From: Smittium culicis
Taxonomy: Eukaryota; Kickxellomycota; Harpellomycetes; Harpellales; Legeriomycetaceae
Length of the DNA stretch: 22,269 nucleotides
NCBI GenBank assembly: GCA_001970855.1
Contig: LSSN01000956.1
Location: forward strand, 10,018 to 32,286
Direction of reading: 5' to 3'
The notes beneath the pieces are model-generated. The model did not search any database. It was not told the origin of the DNA and saw only the letters and a list, made by a program, of their open reading frames with translations. Positions 9,210 through 18,753 of the stretch are shown piece by piece. Every line of letters begins with the position of its first letter. The stretch's first letter is position 1. A program made the position numbers and the translations under genes.

Positions 9210-10106
9210 TTAATAGTTTCCCCCAAATTCTTCCTTTTTTATTTCGTTAAATCTGTTCACAACTTTTATAGCCAACTCTTTCAAATGGGTCAAATTCTTT
9301 TTGTTAGCGATTCCAAATTCTGTGTCTACAGAAATCCCAGATTCCCCGCTAGCTTTATTGTCATAAGCAATATACTCTGTTCGTTTCTTCTTAAACAGAT
9401 TGTAAATTTTGATAAGATCATTTAGTTTTTTGTCAGTGTTTTGTATATTTTTATGTGCAGCCGACTCTTTTTTGATTATTTCATCATTATTAAAAAAATC
9501 ATAAGCTTTTAAAAACGCACTTACATACTGATTTAATATTTTTTTGTGTCGAATCATATTCCCAATATGATTTCCTATTATCTTTGAACCATTAATACTG
9601 TCATTGATTTTTTTTTTATCGAGAGCTCGAATGCATTTTTCATCTTTTTTAATCTTGGCTATTGATAAAAGCACGCTCACATCTGAATTTATTTCTAAAT
9701 AACCACTGCCAAAACTACATGAATATATATAATCTTTGTCCAAGGCACCTGAAATTTCGTCTCCGATAGTGGAAAAAATATTCATAAGTTCTAACATCGA
9801 AGTATCGACCTCGTTGAACATCGTATTAAACCCAACAAGAATTCTATCTCCATAGCATTTCCTATTACATAGCCTTATGGGCGGTTTATCCCCATTTTTA
9901 TTTCGTATATTTTTATATTCAGAATAAAATTGATTTAATGACATAGATGCTGAGTGTTCGAGATTTTTTGGTAATACACAGTGACATATAGTGTCATTTT
10001 CATCAACATAATTTAAGCTTTGTCCTTCTGCAAATACAGCTGTAGATATAATAACAGCTACAAAAAATAAATTTGGTATCCTGAAATTAAACATTTTAAA
10101 GTTCAT
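9210..10106 (-). CDS. Predicted secreted cysteine-containing protein, family unknown
   Basis: This is a single open frame of 298 residues with no intron needed. Residues 1-26 form a signal peptide: a polar start, a hydrophobic core (LFFVAVIISTAVFA) and small residues before a likely cleavage after Ala26. The mature part has six cysteines (41, 43, 80, 84, 130, 158), all in its N-terminal half (CHC, CNRKC, CSFGSG), which would allow three disulfides. The C-terminal half (about 160-298) is lysine-rich and probably helical. N-glycosylation sequons occur at Asn37, Asn168, Asn172 and Asn271. There is no second membrane segment and no GPI-type tail. I know no matching family. A secreted orphan in an AT-rich, repeat-laden region resembles the setting of fast-evolving secreted or effector genes in host-associated fungi, but that is inference. 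The open frame is much longer than chance allows here, so it is probably real. Confidence 0.75.
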   Translation of the reverse strand: MNFKMFNFRIPNLFFVAVIISTAVFAEGQSLNYVDENDTICHCVLPKNLEHSASMSLNQFYSEYKNIRNKNGDKPPIRLCNRKCYGDRILVGFNTMFNEVDTSMLELMNIFSTIGDEISGALDKDYIYSCSFGSGYLEINSDVSVLLSIAKIKKDEKCIRALDKKKINDSINGSKIIGNHIGNMIRHKKILNQYVSAFLKAYDFFNNDEIIKKESAAHKNIQNTDKKLNDLIKIYNLFKKKRTEYIAYDNKASGESGISVDTEFGIANKKNLTHLKELAIKVVNRFNEIKKEEFGGNY

Positions 10107-12219
10107 TTATTTTATCCTTTTGATTTGATTTTTTTCCAATTTGTTAGTTCTTACTTTTTAACAAGAAAAGTCTGGTTTTTGTTGTCATAATATTGATAAA
10201 TTTCATCAGAGAAATTTCTCTTAATATATACTTTTTTTTTTCTATCTGTGAAGAAAGAAAATACTATCATTCAAACTAAACTTCATTACTTAAAAGTAAA
10301 AATGTATTTGAATTCAAGAAATATAATAAAGCTCAATTTGAATTTTAACATGAATCTTTGATGAATTAACCTCCTCCCCCCGAATACTTCCCAATCATTA
10401 TTGCCCCTATTATGCATATTTTCAATGTTTGCATGCGAAATTTTTGAGTAAAGTGAAAATTTTTAATTGCAAGCTAAGCTCTTATCAGAAAATATATGTA
10501 TGTATTGGTTTTATTTGATTTTTAAATTATGTTTAATAAACTCTCTGAGACAAAAAAAAAAGGTTTTATTTGATATAGAAGATAGACAAGTCTGATTATA
10601 AATTTTACCTCAAAAGCTAAATTAGACCTCCCCAACCTACCTTCAATTGTATTCTCTATCATGCAGAATCAGAAAAACTGCAGCTTGAAAAAAAGAAGTA
10701 AAATTTTTTCATTAAGGTAAATATTCATCGATTAAACAGGTTTTTTCCTCAGCCTATCGCCTCAGTATTCATATGTATACTGACTAATAATTTTAACACT
10801 ATTTTTTTTACATATAAAAAGTAAACAGTTTTCTCTAAACCACGCGTAGGAAAGTTTCTCATAATTCTTGGCTTTTTACAACCTCCATCCGTCGCATTTT
10901 TATATAACCAAATTTTGTATATTTAAAATTCTTATTGAATAAAATTCTATTATTTTTCAAAAATAATTATAATACTAGATGAACTGTACAGATTGTAAAT
11001 CAAATAACTATTTAACACAATAATAATAAAAAAGCTTCTCCTTCAATTTTTTCATTCTTATTGTTATTTTTTAGTATAATGCAGATATGTTCATAAATGT
11101 TTATTAAAAATATAATCTTGCTTAAATGCGATGATTTCAAATGACATTCACGTCATTATACTTTAGACGCTTTCCCTAGCACCCAATTTAAATTCAGTAT
11201 CTTCCGATTGAACATATTTATTTCTAATACAATTTTTCAGAAAAAAAATCAAAGATACAAAAACAAGACTATATATTTTTATTGAGAATACCTGAATTAT
11301 GCATATAACAACCACTACCGCCATCCCTTGTCCACGAAGAAATGCTACAATACCCCTCTATTTAGTATCAATGTGGTCCATAATTAATTAATTAGAATGT
11401 CGTTTTCCAGTAATATGCAGTTTTTGGTTTACCCAAATTCTTTAAATCTGAGAATATTTTGTTTTTATATGAGCTTATTACTAGTTGATTTTCTGTAGTT
11501 TAACGATATTTTTTTATTGCTATACGTCTAACAATATAAATGACGATATCATGATCATGATTTTTGACATTCTTTTTTGAATTACAAAAAAAAATAATGT
11601 ACTAAAAAAAATACTATTATAATAGTTTTTTTACTAATTCGTAAATATCAAAAAAAATCAATTTTTTCAACAACCTTTAATCTTATATTTTATTAGTAAA
11701 AGTTTGAATTATAATAAAATTCTTAAAATTGTTCAAGTTTAGTATCTAATAAAATAAACTATCATGATTATTATATTTCCTAATAAAAATACTCTTGTAA
11801 ATAGAATATTTAATTAGATATTTCTATAAAAAAATAATTTATAATTTTCTAACAAATAAAATTTAAACTTGCGCAGTTTTTTGTCATAGATAAATCAGAC
11901 GACAAAGAAGGATCAGCAAATTATGAAAACACAAAGACAAAAGTCTTAGTAAACAAGATTTGAAAGAGATCATATTTATATAAACTTATCTAAACATATA
12001 TCTAGACTGTTTTTTTATACAAAGAAATTTTATTCCTTGTGATTTTTTTATGCTGAGGTATTTGCTTCTGCTAAGTTTTATTTCTTTTATTAATTTTATA
12101 CTATATTAGTTCTACATATACTAGCAATTCTTTAAATAATTTAGCAAAAATTCTATAAAAGAGGACAAGAATCAAGGAATAAAAAAGGTAATCCAAAAAA
12201 TCTTTATTATTATTGTAGT
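10107..12219. other. AT-rich region with no confirmed gene
   Basis: This 2.1-kb stretch lies between the secreted-protein gene and the solo LTR. It has a 53-codon minus-strand frame (11324-11163) starting MAVVVVICIIQVFS, and a short plus-strand coding-like patch near 11870-11962 containing LAQFFVIDKSDDKEGSANY. Neither has a recognisable family. The promoter of the secreted-protein gene should be just above 10106. Confidence 0.4.
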
Positions 12220-12359
12220 TGTCATAATCACATTTGTAATGGGTCGATCGGCGATCAAATGTCCTCGAACCGATGATCCCCCTTATCTTAACCATCCCAT
12301 TGGCTCATCCATTCCTTTACCTTACCGATCTCTTCACCTCTCATTTCATATATATTGAT

Positions 12360-12388
12360 AGCATAACCCTTCCTACGAAGGTTATGCT
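12360..12388 (-). repeat. Conserved LTR hairpin
   Basis: AGCATAACCCTTC pairs with GAAGGTTATGCT around a CTAC loop, with one bulged C. The same hairpin, with compensating changes, occurs at 13598-13630 in the sibling LTR. It lies downstream of the TATA-like box, so it would sit near the 5' end of an LTR transcript. Confidence 0.6.
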
Positions 12389-12421
12389 GTTCAACAAGTT
12401 TAATTCCTCCTATTACCCGAT

Positions 12422-12431
12422 TCTTTTATAC
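12422..12431 (-). promoter_or_regulatory. TATA-like box of the solo LTR
   Basis: GTATAAAAGA on the minus strand is kept exactly in the second copy (13571-13580, plus strand) while the surrounding sequence has diverged. That conservation supports a promoter role for the LTR. Confidence 0.45.
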
Positions 12432-12487
12432 ACTTAATCTTTAATATCAAAAATTTATTATTTAAAAATCTCCAGCTTGACAGTAGT

Positions 12488-13236
12488 ATATATTATTATT
12501 ATTTATTTTTTATTTTTCTCATTAATAACCCAAAGTAATTCCTTAACCTAAATTTATTATAAAGAAAAGCTAGGTGGAGGACAAGGAATTCTCTGACATT
12601 TTTATCTATCAAAGTTAATTGATTCACCGATAGTCTGTAGACCATACAGTTTTTTTTTTTATTATATCTGAAATATTTCAAATATCAAGAGTTAAATAAG
12701 TTTTTCACGGCTTTAGCATTAAATAACGGAATTGATAACTAATAATTATACGACTAAATCCAAATTTTATGATATTTTTTTATTATCTAGTAGGATATTT
12801 ATACTACAAATGGGTATTACTTAATCTACAAGATGGCTCCAGTTGAGATCAAACATAAAACATTTTCACTTATATATTTTTTATATAAAGGAATTTCTAT
12901 ATAGTTTTTTCATAAAGAGATATTTTGGCGACGAAATATCGCCTTTTTTTTTTTTTGAACATTACGATTATACTATAAATATTTTACGTTATATATTTAT
13001 AAAAGCAATATGAAATTATAGGTTTACGCTGTAAAATCTTAAATATTCTGCCTAAGGCTTTACTAAAAATATTTACTACCACGTATTTGAATTATATTTA
13101 ATTTTAATGTAAAATCAAAAAAACAAAAAATCTAATAAAATAAATAAAAATCATTGATATTTTTCTCTTAATTAATTAAAAAATGAACCCAAACAAATTC
13201 ATGGGGAATAGCAATTAAATAATCCATAAAATAGGT
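12488..13236. other. AT-rich spacer between two repeats
   Basis: No gene is seen here. A 60-codon minus frame (12681-12499) is rich in Lys/Asn/Phe/Tyr and looks like chance. A GGCGA/TCGCC hairpin followed by thirteen T lies at 12927-12956. Confidence 0.4.
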
Positions 13237-13921
13237 TGAGAACTTATAATTTTTCGAAAATTATATTTCAAAATCCTTCATTTTCGAGACAAGTATAAAA
13301 AACCGAGTTTATGCAAACATCAATATTAAAACAAATTTGAACAAAAATAAGTAATTCAAATAAAAAACATATTTAGATGCTATAAGCAATCAGTACAAAA
13401 AGAACAAAGCTGATAATATGAAATATATAGTAAATAAATAAGATGTAATATGTGAATATTAATATAGATTGTGTCACGTTGAAGATATAATATAAGGTCA
13501 ATCAGAATACAGATATAAGTTAAAGTTTTATTTATTTATTTATAGGAGTAAATAAGATAAGGAAACTAGGGTATAAAAGATTATAGTTGTTGCTGAACAG
13601 CATAGCCTTTCATGAGAAAGGATTGTGCTGCCTATTTATGTATTTGATGAGGGTCGATTGTGGGTTAGGTATTTTTGGCAATTATATGGTGGGCTAATGG
13701 GGTTGTTATACTAATGAGATCGGCCAAGGCGCTATTGAGGCTGTCGATTTGCTGTTTACCTAATTCATAATGACATTTACACAATTAAATTATGACAGTT
13801 TTTATATCAGCCATTCTCTGAAATAATTAATAATAGATTGTGAAATTTCGATATAAAGCATTAAATTATACCAAAATTCAAGGCAAAACTACTGATTGAT
13901 TTTTAAATTATCTAATCATTT
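13237..13921 (-). repeat. Left (3') LTR-like repeat with nested insertion
   Basis: Blocks shared with the right repeat, in the same order and orientation, are TTCAAAATCCTTCA (13267), AATATTAAAACAAATTTGAA (from 13321), ATAGATTG (13464), ATTGTGAAATTTCGATATAA (from 13837) and TTATCTAATCATTT (end 13921). Between the two GATTG copies (13467-13471 and 13836-13840) lies 364 bp of inserted sequence. Confidence 0.65.
13472..13775 (+). mobile_element. Second copy of the TGTCA...TGACA LTR family, nested
   Basis: It starts TGTCACGTTGAAGAT and ends CATAATGACA. It shares with the 12220-12482 solo LTR the GTATAAAAGA box (13571-13580), TGAACAGCATA plus the hairpin (13598-13630), a GAGATCGG block and the TTATGACA-type end, but reads in the opposite direction. 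The flanking GATTG duplication encloses a further 60 bp (13776-13835), so the inserted unit may be slightly longer than the LTR itself. Confidence 0.6.
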
Positions 13922-14236
13922 GAAACCCCAAAAACTAAGCCAAGGTCGATACTGACCTTTATTTAAATTATAAGATTCGATAAGCAATTATGTATTCAAT
14001 CTTTTTATTTTATCTGCGAATTCATAAAGATTATGACCATGCATTCGAAGAGTTTTAAAAGCGCCTGAGTATCGTGTTTTATGCTTGCTTGTTCTTTTTT
14101 TAGCAAATAACATAATTTAAAATCATAAAAACTGTCCTATATCAAGTATAGAGATGCAAGCATATTTTATTGGATCGGGATACAACTCGACAATATTACC
14201 TAGGATTAGATAGGCTTTTTATTTTCACTTTTGATT

Positions 14237-14359
14237 CATCTCAGTTCTCTCATAGTTTATCGGTGGCTTTGGGTTCCTTCCGTACAGCAAATAATAGGTT
14301 TGATTACCAGTGCAATCGCTCTTTTGAGTTTTAATCCCATTAATAAATTTTGGAATGAG
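14237..14359 (-). pseudogene. Integrase C-terminal fragment (Ty3/Gypsy)
   Basis: An open stretch reads LIPKFINGIKTQKSD and then YYLLYGRNPKPPINYE. The YxLLYGRxPxxP block is the well-known segment just after the catalytic core of Gypsy integrases, where host-range and chromatin contacts follow. It is isolated from the core fragment by broken sequence. Confidence 0.75.
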
Positions 14360-14880
14360 TCTGTCTCATAAATATTAATTTTCATCAGAGGTTCTGGAAA
14401 GCGAATATCTTAGAGTTTAGTCCATTACTTCAACCTTGAATAGCCATTTCCGTTGGTAGTAAATATTTAATTTCAATTTTATACTCATTTCCTGACATAA
14501 TTCGCGCATTAATTTCGAGTTAAAACATCCCGCTGTTGCCCAGGCTGATTTTGAGAATTTATTCCTACAGCCTCATTGTCCATATCAATTTCAGACTTTA
14601 CAGTGACCAATGTGCCCGAAAATGACCACAGTAAATCCTGCGCCCTAAGCGCCAACGTTTCACAATTACACTAAAGATAACTTTTATATTCAACAAAGAT
14701 TCTTAAATGACTGATTTTCCATCCCATGGAAAAGAAAGTCGTATAATCATTTTTTTACCTACTTCTTAGTTTCCGTATTTAGTTATATCAATATTCATTA
14801 GTTTTTGCTTCACCTATTTGTACTTATATTAAATATAAACCAAATGTAATCCCAGGCTTAACACTGATCATAATCGGCAA

Positions 14881-15063
14881 TCAATATCTAAATATAAATT
14901 TTTTGATGGATTCGTTGGCTATATATGCAGTATGATCGACAGTTGACCATGTGTGAGGGTACCTAGATATATGCTCTACAGAAACCAAAAAATATCGTTT
15001 TTCACATTTAGACTCAGGCAGTGAACCCAAAAAAATCGATGGATCACTCAATAGAGCGGTCAT
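14881..15063 (-). pseudogene. Integrase catalytic-core fragment (Ty3/Gypsy)
   Basis: A 60-codon frame contains DPSIFLGSLPESKCEKRYFLVSVEHISRYPHTW. This matches the start of the DDE core: the D-x-x-GPLP strand, then RYxLVxVDxxTRW. The first catalytic Asp position appears as Glu in VEHISRYP. The frame ends at YFRY-like sequence before the second Asp, so the enzyme is dead. It follows the zinc-binding fragment at the expected distance. Confidence 0.75.
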
Positions 15064-15115
15064 ATTACGGATTTGCCATTAAATTTATAAGTTGAACTAT
15101 GATTTGGGATCTCTA

Positions 15116-15352
15116 TCATTCAAGAAAATAGGGGAAGTATCTTATTATCCTCCGAGATAATTCAGGTCTACAATATCTTGCGGAACCCATATCGTAATTG
15201 CTTTTTTGTTCAAATTTCCCCATTTCATCATGCAATCTATTAAAAATATTTTTCAATTCTCCTTTAGCCATTACCACTTTTTTAATTTCATTTTTCATTT
15301 TCTTAAGCAGTTTCTCATCTAATTCAACATAAATTTTTATCCCTGATTTCAA
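15116..15352 (-). pseudogene. Integrase zinc-binding fragment (Ty3/Gypsy)
   Basis: A 78-codon frame ends FNRLHDEMGKFEQKSNYD, then ARYCRPELSRRIIRYF. The layout LHDExGHxGxxxTxxxxxxRYWRPxL...I..Y is the HHCC domain of Gypsy integrase. The second His is Lys here and the conserved Trp is Cys, so zinc binding is lost. A stop follows before the C-x-x-C pair. Confidence 0.75.
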
Positions 15353-15599
15353 TATTTTATATTTTCGAATTCAGAGTTGCCATCACTTATTTTTTTTAAA
15401 ATTTTCAACTAATTTTACATATATAATTCATCAGTACAATCATAATTGAACTAAAATTATCAGTATTTATTGCGGTTTTTATATGTATAAATAGTTAGAC
15501 CGCTAAGGGATTTTTTTTTCTATTTCAATGTTTAATTTCAAAATTATATCCTGAAAAAATTGTTAACCATCTGAAATCCTATCACATTATATCTGGGCC

Positions 15600-15960
15600 T
15601 TATTAAGAGCCGCAAGTTCTGAATTATCCGTGTAAAATAAGAAAATATTTCCGAAAAAATATCACTAATAGTGTTAGATAACGCTTACTAGAGCTAAACC
15701 TTTTCTCTCATGAGCAGCCCAAGTCCGGTCAGAATCAGATAGTATACGAGATTAATAAATTATTTAATGAAAATTTAATTATTAATCCAAGATCATATTA
15801 GGATGCGTAGGTAGAGAACAAAAATAATATATTCCAATAAGCTTGGACCAGCACTCATACCGATAAAATTATTTCTATCACTTTAATTGAGACTTATTGA
15901 CAGTCAGTGTACCATCTAAAAACAATTTTAGATTTAATTAGAGCTTGAATAGGAGCTAAA
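15600..15960 (-). pseudogene. RNase H region remnant (Ty3/Gypsy)
   Basis: Fragments in order are LAPIQALIKSKIVFRWYTD (about 15959-15903, the connection region), LSDSDRTWAAHERKGLALVS (15742-15674, the usual R-x-L-x-x-x-E-x-x-W...E-K-E-x-L-A stretch), then YTDNSELAALN (about 15635-15603). Stops and shifts separate them. The family order places this between reverse transcriptase and integrase, as seen. Confidence 0.75.
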
Positions 15961-16019
15961 ACTTCTGATATCTGCGGAAGCCCCTTCATTAGCTTTCTAG
16001 TCCCAAAATCGATCGAACC

Positions 16020-16800
16020 AGTAAGTAATTTTATGACCGAGTTCTTCCTTTAAACTCTGTAATTTTCTCGATATTGGGATAAATACCATATCTATCTATT
16101 TTAAATAAAGTATATTTAAAATTAATTGCTGGAAAATATTAATTTGATATGTTTAAAGCGTCTTTTACGAATTTTATATGCTTCAAAAGTTGTGGGAATA
16201 TTTTAAAGAGTATGGAAATATCATCAAGGCAAAAATCAATAAAATTATTAGCTTGAGGATTCAAAATATTGTCTATCGGCTACAAAAGTGTGAAAGCGAC
16301 ATGGATAAGCCAAAGCGTATTAGAAAAAATTGATTAATCCGGTGGGCGCAATAAGTTTTGTGTAGTTTCTAGATTTCAGATCAGCGGTAATTTTCCATTA
16401 TCCATTAATTAAGCAAATAGTTGTAAAACAACTTCTTTTGAAAGAGAGTCTAAGCACTAATCTACTCGGATTAAAGTGAGTTTTTCCACTGTTTTTATCG
16501 AATTTATTTTTCGAAATTTCACACAGAAATGTGTTCTTCCGTCAGCTTTTGGGATTAACTTGATGGGAAATGACAAGACGGCTCAACTCTAGTATTATAA
16601 CCTTATCAAATATTTAAATAAATTATATAGAATTTTTTTTCCTTTTCTGATGGAGAATACTTGAGAAGTCGAAAACTGAAAGTTGAGACGTCGCTTTTAA
16701 CATTAACACTGAATTTTGCACTTTATATATGATTCAAGTCTTCAGAATCTATTTGATAGGCAGATTTATGCCTTTAAAACAACTTTTTAAGCTCTTTTAT
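16020..16800 (-). pseudogene. Reverse transcriptase remnant (Ty3/Gypsy)
   Basis: Read downward: a lead-in with RHKSAYQIDSEDLNHI and FRLLKYSPSEKEKK (16800-16621); PIKLIPKADGRTHFCVKFRK (from about 16570), the SPxxxVxKxDGxxRxCVDYRxLN motif; degenerate sequence where YHQI and MPFGL should be; then NNFIDFCLDDISILFK (from 16249), which keeps the paired catalytic Asp of YxDD; and RYGIYPNIEKITEF (about 16090-16040), the GIxPxxEKI block after the palm. At least three in-frame stops are present. Confidence 0.85.
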
Positions 16801-18417
16801 CCCGTTTTTAATTTTTTTATTAATGATTATCTAATTTTTTTACCAAATTATTCGTTTAAATTTGGAATTACTTCTTCTAACTACTCCTCGCTTACGCTAG
16901 AGTAAATTAAATCCACCGCTTTTTTGTCACTATATTCGCATTCCAAGTTCACATTCTGAGAAACTATGATTTTTTCTTTACTAATTGCTATAAACAGATA
17001 TTTATGGAACATATTTGAATTTAAAAGTTCCACTTCGGTAGCTTATTTTAGCAGTTTATTTTTGGATGTAATCTAAATTCAGGCGGATTAGTAATGGTTA
17101 TTGTAAAATTAAAATAATGTTATTGGTACGTAGCTTCCCTAAGATTTTGATATTTCGCTTATTGATTCGGTAATCGAGAAATTATTTACGATTTCTGGTT
17201 GTATATTTATAGTTTTTGGCGATTTGGTTAGGGGCAATTAAAGCTAAATAGTATGTTTTTTGCTGGTTATTGAATTCGCAAAACCTGGATTAATTTAAAT
17301 CGGAAACTCAACCTTATTCAATTGAGCCATTATGTATTACAAAGGCTTGACGATCATTTTAACAAAAATTTTAGCTAATAAACCCCCTTTCTTTTTTGTG
17401 TAATTTAGACTCTGAAGCTTCCTCATTAATAATCTTTCAATTTATGGACGTGGTTTTATAACTTCTTATTAATTTTAGGAGCTTCCAAGGCCTTAATTCT
17501 TTGAGCGACGTCATCTTTGGGTCCGGAAAGAACTTATTTTTTTTACAATTTGGTTTACTAGTAGCTTTTCGTGATTAATTTCATTATTTACCGTAGGAAT
17601 ATTTGGAGTGCAAATGTTTAACGATCTGCCTAATTATGGTTGTTCTGGTGTAAAATTCCGAGCGAATATAGATTTATCTGTATAAATATTCTATAAGGTT
17701 GATCGAAAGTCCCCTGTGCTCTTCTTTATGATGATCTATTCTCGATCTCTTATTTGTTGACATAAACGCTGTAATTATTTCAAAGTCAGAACCTTGAGTA
17801 AAAGAATCGGATTCGCGGAAATATTTATTACGTTTTCATCAGAGTTCCATTATGTTTATTCACTGCTTGATATAAGATCTTTCCTGTCAAGTGTAGACAG
17901 CATTATTTTCTTGATGGTATCGGATTTTTATTCGCTTTCTGACACCAGGAAGCCACAAGTTCCTTTAGTCCTCATCTGAAACAGGTAAACGTTGATTATT
18001 CGCGTTTTTCCTTTCCACATTTAACTAATTAAGTTAAGTCTATCATATTTTTGTTAAATTCTACAACCGTTTCTGGACTAGTTCCAATTTATTTTAGGCC
18101 CGTCAGACTGCCTCGCTTTCTTTTTAATGAACTACATAACTCATTTTCTTTTACCATCCACAGATTCACAGCTTTACTAATAATAGCATCTAATGAGAAG
18201 TGTTTGCTTTATTTGGAATTTCACAGTATCGATTGATTGATATGACCCAAGCAGTCAAGATAAGTAATCTGAAATCATAGCTTCAGATGCGTGTTAACAG
18301 GAATAGTTGAAAAATAATGCTTTAATTTTACATTAAAATTTTGAAGCGGTTCAGTATCTTCCTCACTAATTTTGATCAATGTTATTTTGTCTCCAGTGTA
18401 TATCTTATATTCCAAAC

Positions 18418-18573
18418 CTAATTTTTAATGATCTCCCTTAGCCAATCACTAATGCCTCCATTCTTTCTTATATTTTTGACTCTCAGTATTGGCTTGACAT
18501 ACTGCGGCCTGTCCCTCAGTCCTAATTTTGAAAATTTCAATACATTTTGAATTGGGGCGTCCTTTAATTCATA
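18418..18573 (-). pseudogene. Probable gag remnant
   Basis: This is an open stretch of 51 codons without a start codon. It includes LKFSKLGLRDRPQYVKPIL and NGGISDWLREIIKN. Its composition is coding-like and its position just inside the 5' LTR fits gag; the (G)DIxxWL phrase resembles the start of many gag capsid regions. No zinc knuckle could be made out between here and 17.0 kb, where gag and protease should continue. Confidence 0.4.
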
Positions 18574-18753
18574 TCAACTCTAAAGTTAGTTGTCCAAGTT
18601 TTAACCGAATCCACGCCATTCTGATTATTCCATAATTTTCTTAAAGTATATTGTACTCGATATCAATTTACTTCCCAAAACTCTTAATATTTAAGAAGTT
18701 TGCGCGGCATCTACAATTTATTATGGATTTTAACAATTAATTTGATGTTAAAT

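Larger units (their letters stand above)
12220..12482 (-). mobile_element. Solo LTR with target-site duplication
   Basis: A 263-bp unit has the inverted ends TGTCA...TGACA. It is flanked on both sides by GTAGT (12215-12219 and 12483-12487), a perfect 5-bp target duplication as made by LTR-retrotransposon integrase. Read on the minus strand it starts TGTCAAGCTGGAGAT and carries GTATAAAAGA, then a strong hairpin, then TTATGACA. A diverged copy lies at 13472-13775 in the opposite orientation. No internal coding region adjoins it, so it is a solo LTR left by LTR-LTR recombination or a small non-autonomous element. Confidence 0.75.

Noticed and set aside
10642..10728. Signal-peptide-like start MNIYLNEKILLLFF on the minus strand
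   Set aside because: Careful reading of the T run gives a stop after 19 codons; no frame continues.
12255..12290. GGTTCGAGGAC on the minus strand as a tRNA T-arm
   Set aside because: The flanking bases do not form a T stem or acceptor stem, and the sequence is part of the LTR.
12101..12295. 64-codon minus-strand frame starting MVKIRGIIGSRTFDRR
   Set aside because: Its first part is the solo LTR sequence and it runs out of the LTR end into AT-rich DNA; it is not a gene.
17794..18236. Two 61-codon plus-strand frames (17794-17979 and 18051-18236)
   Set aside because: They lie antisense inside the degenerate retrotransposon, probably opposite decayed gag.
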